From Chionoecetes opilio (lineage: Eukaryota > Arthropoda > Malacostraca > Decapoda > Majidae): a DNA stretch of 64,000 bases. The translations under genes and the position numbers were made by a program. How positions within the stretch are numbered: position 1 is the first letter of the stretch; every line of letters starts with the position of its first letter. The notes beneath the pieces are model-generated. The model ran no database searches. It was not told where the DNA came from and saw only the letters and a list, made by a program, of their open reading frames with translations. Positions 62,141 to 64,000 of this stretch are shown in pieces. Where the stretch lies: contig JACEEZ010022505.1 in assembly GCA_016584305.1 (NCBI GenBank), positions 54,807 through 118,806 on the forward strand, written 5' to 3'.

Positions 62141-64000
62141 GTGATATATAGCAGTTTTCCTACAAATTGATGTATACAATCCTTTTTTTAGAATAATTTG
62201 CACCTATAAGTAGCTTTCATTACATTAAGCTAATAAATAGAAGAGTAATTGGTTATTTATTGTGATATAACGGTAAAATTGCCCGCGTTTTTTTATAGTT
62301 TCTTGTAAACTGTAGCGTTATTGTATATATACAAGTAGTTTTACTTATCATATTGCTATAAACCCATAAAATGTAGTGTTTTCAATGATATTAGCTATCT
62401 ATCGGTGATATATAGCTGTTTTCCTACATATTGAAGTATACAATCCTTTTTTTAGAATAATTTGCACCTATAAGTAGCTTACATTACATTAAGCTAATAA
62501 ATAGAAGAGTAGGAGGTTATTTATTGTAATATACGGTATATTGCAAACGTTTTTTCATAGTTTCTTGTAAACTGTATCGTTATTGTATATATACAAGTAG
62601 TTTTTACTTATCATATTGCCATAAACCCTTAAAATGTAGTGTTTTTCAATGATATTAGCTATTTATCGGGGATATATAGCTGTTTTCCTACAAATTGAAG
62701 TATAAAAACCTCTTTTTAGAATAATTTGCACCTATAATAGCTTACATTACATTAAGCTATTAAATAGAAGAGTAAGAGGTTATTTATTGTGATATAAAGG
62801 TATATTGCAGCGTTTTTCATAGTTTTTTTTAAACCCGTATCGTTATTGTATATATACAAGTAGTTTTACTTATCATATTGCCATAAACCCATAAAAAAGT
62901 AGTGTTTTCAATGATATTAGCTATTTATCGGTGATATATAGCTGTTTTCCTACAAATTGAAGTATACAAACCTTTTTTTAGAAATATTTGCACCTATAAG
63001 TAGCTTACATTACATTACGCTATTAAATAGAAGAGTAAGAGGTTATTTATTGTGATATAACGGTATATTGCAAGCGTTTTCATAGTTTCATCTAAACTGT
63101 AGCGTTATTGTATATATACAAGTAGTTTTACTTATTATATTGCATAAACCCATAAAATGTAGTGTTTTCAAAAAAGATTTTAGCTATTTATCAGTGATAT
63201 ATAGCTGTTTTCCTACACATTGAAGTATAAAATCCTTTTTTAAGAATATTTGCAACTATAAGTGGCTTACATTACATTAAGCTATTAAATAGAAGAGTAG
63301 GAGGTTATTTATTGTGATATAACGGTATATTGCAAGCGTTTTTTTATAGTTTCTTGTAAACTGTACGTTATTGTATATATACAAGTAGTTTTACTTATCA
63401 TATTGCTATAAACCCATAACATGTAGTGTTTTCAATGATATTAGCTATTTATCGGTGATATATAGCTGTTTTCCTACAAATTGAAGTATAAAATCCTCTT
63501 TTTCGAATAATTTGCACCTATAAGTAGCTTACATTACATTAAGCTATTAAATAGAAGAGTAAGAGGTTATTTATTGTGATATAACGGTATATTGCAAGCG
63601 TTTTTCATAGTTTCTTGTAAACCGTAGCGTTATTGTATATATACAAGTAGTTTTTCTTATCATATTGCTATAAAACCATAAAATGTAGTGTTTTCAATGA
63701 TATTAGCTATTTATCGGTGATATATAGCTGTTTTCCTGCAAATTGAAGTATACAATCCTTTTTTTAGAATAATTTGCACCTATAAGTAGCTTACATTACA
63801 TTAAGCTAATAAATAGAAGAGTAATAGGTTATTTATTGTGATATAAACGTATATTTGCAAGCGTTTTTTTATAGTTTCTTGTAAACTGTAGCTTTTATTG
63901 TATATATACAAGTATTTTAACTTATCATATTGCTATAAACCCAAAAAATGTAGTGTTTTAAATGATATTGCTATTTATCGTGATATATACTGTTTTCCTA
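62141..64000 (+). repeat. 262-bp satellite array, about 7 monomers, runs off the window
   Basis: Mostly clean monomers, 1,860 bp or 7.1 units, and the array continues past the end. Monomers near 63,310-63,820 carry the variant series ctctttttcgaat, accgtagcg with gtttttcttatc, aaaaccataaaatg and cctgcaaattgaag, as at 42.3-42.8 kb. After that point the haplotype switches to an ordinary gcacctataag tail instead of gcaaatataag. No gene is seen. Confidence 0.95.

Noticed and set aside
1..64000. Telomeric repeats, rRNA or tRNA genes
   Set aside because: I looked for TTAGGG-like or TTAGG-like tandem runs, conserved rRNA cores and tRNA-like GC-rich cloverleaf arms on both strands and saw none.

Overview
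The window is almost entirely satellite DNA. I find no protein-coding gene, tRNA, rRNA or CRISPR array that I would defend. It is one head-to-tail, same-orientation array of an AT-rich monomer. In the best-resolved stretch (20,441-24,109) consecutive monomers are almost all exactly 262 bp apart, and a typical clean monomer (21,228-21,489) has 71 G+C in 262 bases, about 27% GC. Roughly 210-215 monomers fit in the window. This is what constitutive heterochromatin (centromeric, pericentromeric or subtelomeric) of an AT-rich eukaryotic genome looks like. I cannot name the organism or say which heterochromatin compartment it is.

Ten longer interruptions break the array at about 19.2, 28.4, 30.2, 35.9, 39.8, 43.5, 48.9, 57.1, 58.9 and 61.3 kb. 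All belong to one composite family, called 'spacer' here. Each leaves the monomer at the same internal position (after the atcagtga motif, about base 158-160) and carries 2 to 4 tandem copies of a second, unrelated repeat of about 156 bp. The last copy ends in an imperfect hairpin (17-bp arms, 7-nt loop). A tail of about 100 bp follows, then a strongly diverged 262-bp monomer, and the array resumes at the phase at which it left. Between spacers the monomer counts are close to whole numbers (about 32, 4, 19, 12, 12, 18, 28, 3, 6). The composite therefore looks like part of the array's own amplification history, not ten independent insertions.

Layout: 1-19.2 kb poorly resolved array, with shortened monomers at 13.96-15.06 kb and a T/A tract at 15.5 kb; 19.2-20.0 spacer 1; 20.0-28.4 array, including the cleanest block (20.4-25.5 kb); 28.4-31.0 spacers 2 and 3 with 4 monomers between them; 31.0-49.6 array with spacers 4-7; 49.6-57.1 array; 57.1-62.1 a cluster of three spacers (8-10) separated by only 3 and 6 monomers; 62.1-64.0 array running off the end.

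Sequence quality matters for any use of this window. Clean blocks (about 20.4-25.5, 26.4-27.1, 37.4-38.2, 42.0-44.1 and 62.1-64.0 kb) alternate with blocks in which neighbouring bases appear smeared into short homopolymers (1-20, 27-37, 44-50 kb) and blocks of scattered single-base insertions and deletions (38.5-42, 50.5-61.9 kb). Much of the apparent monomer divergence outside the clean blocks is probably consensus error. Where the sequence is clean, higher-order structure is visible: a local 3-monomer repeat, a 7-monomer duplication, and linked variant haplotypes that recur tens of kilobases apart.
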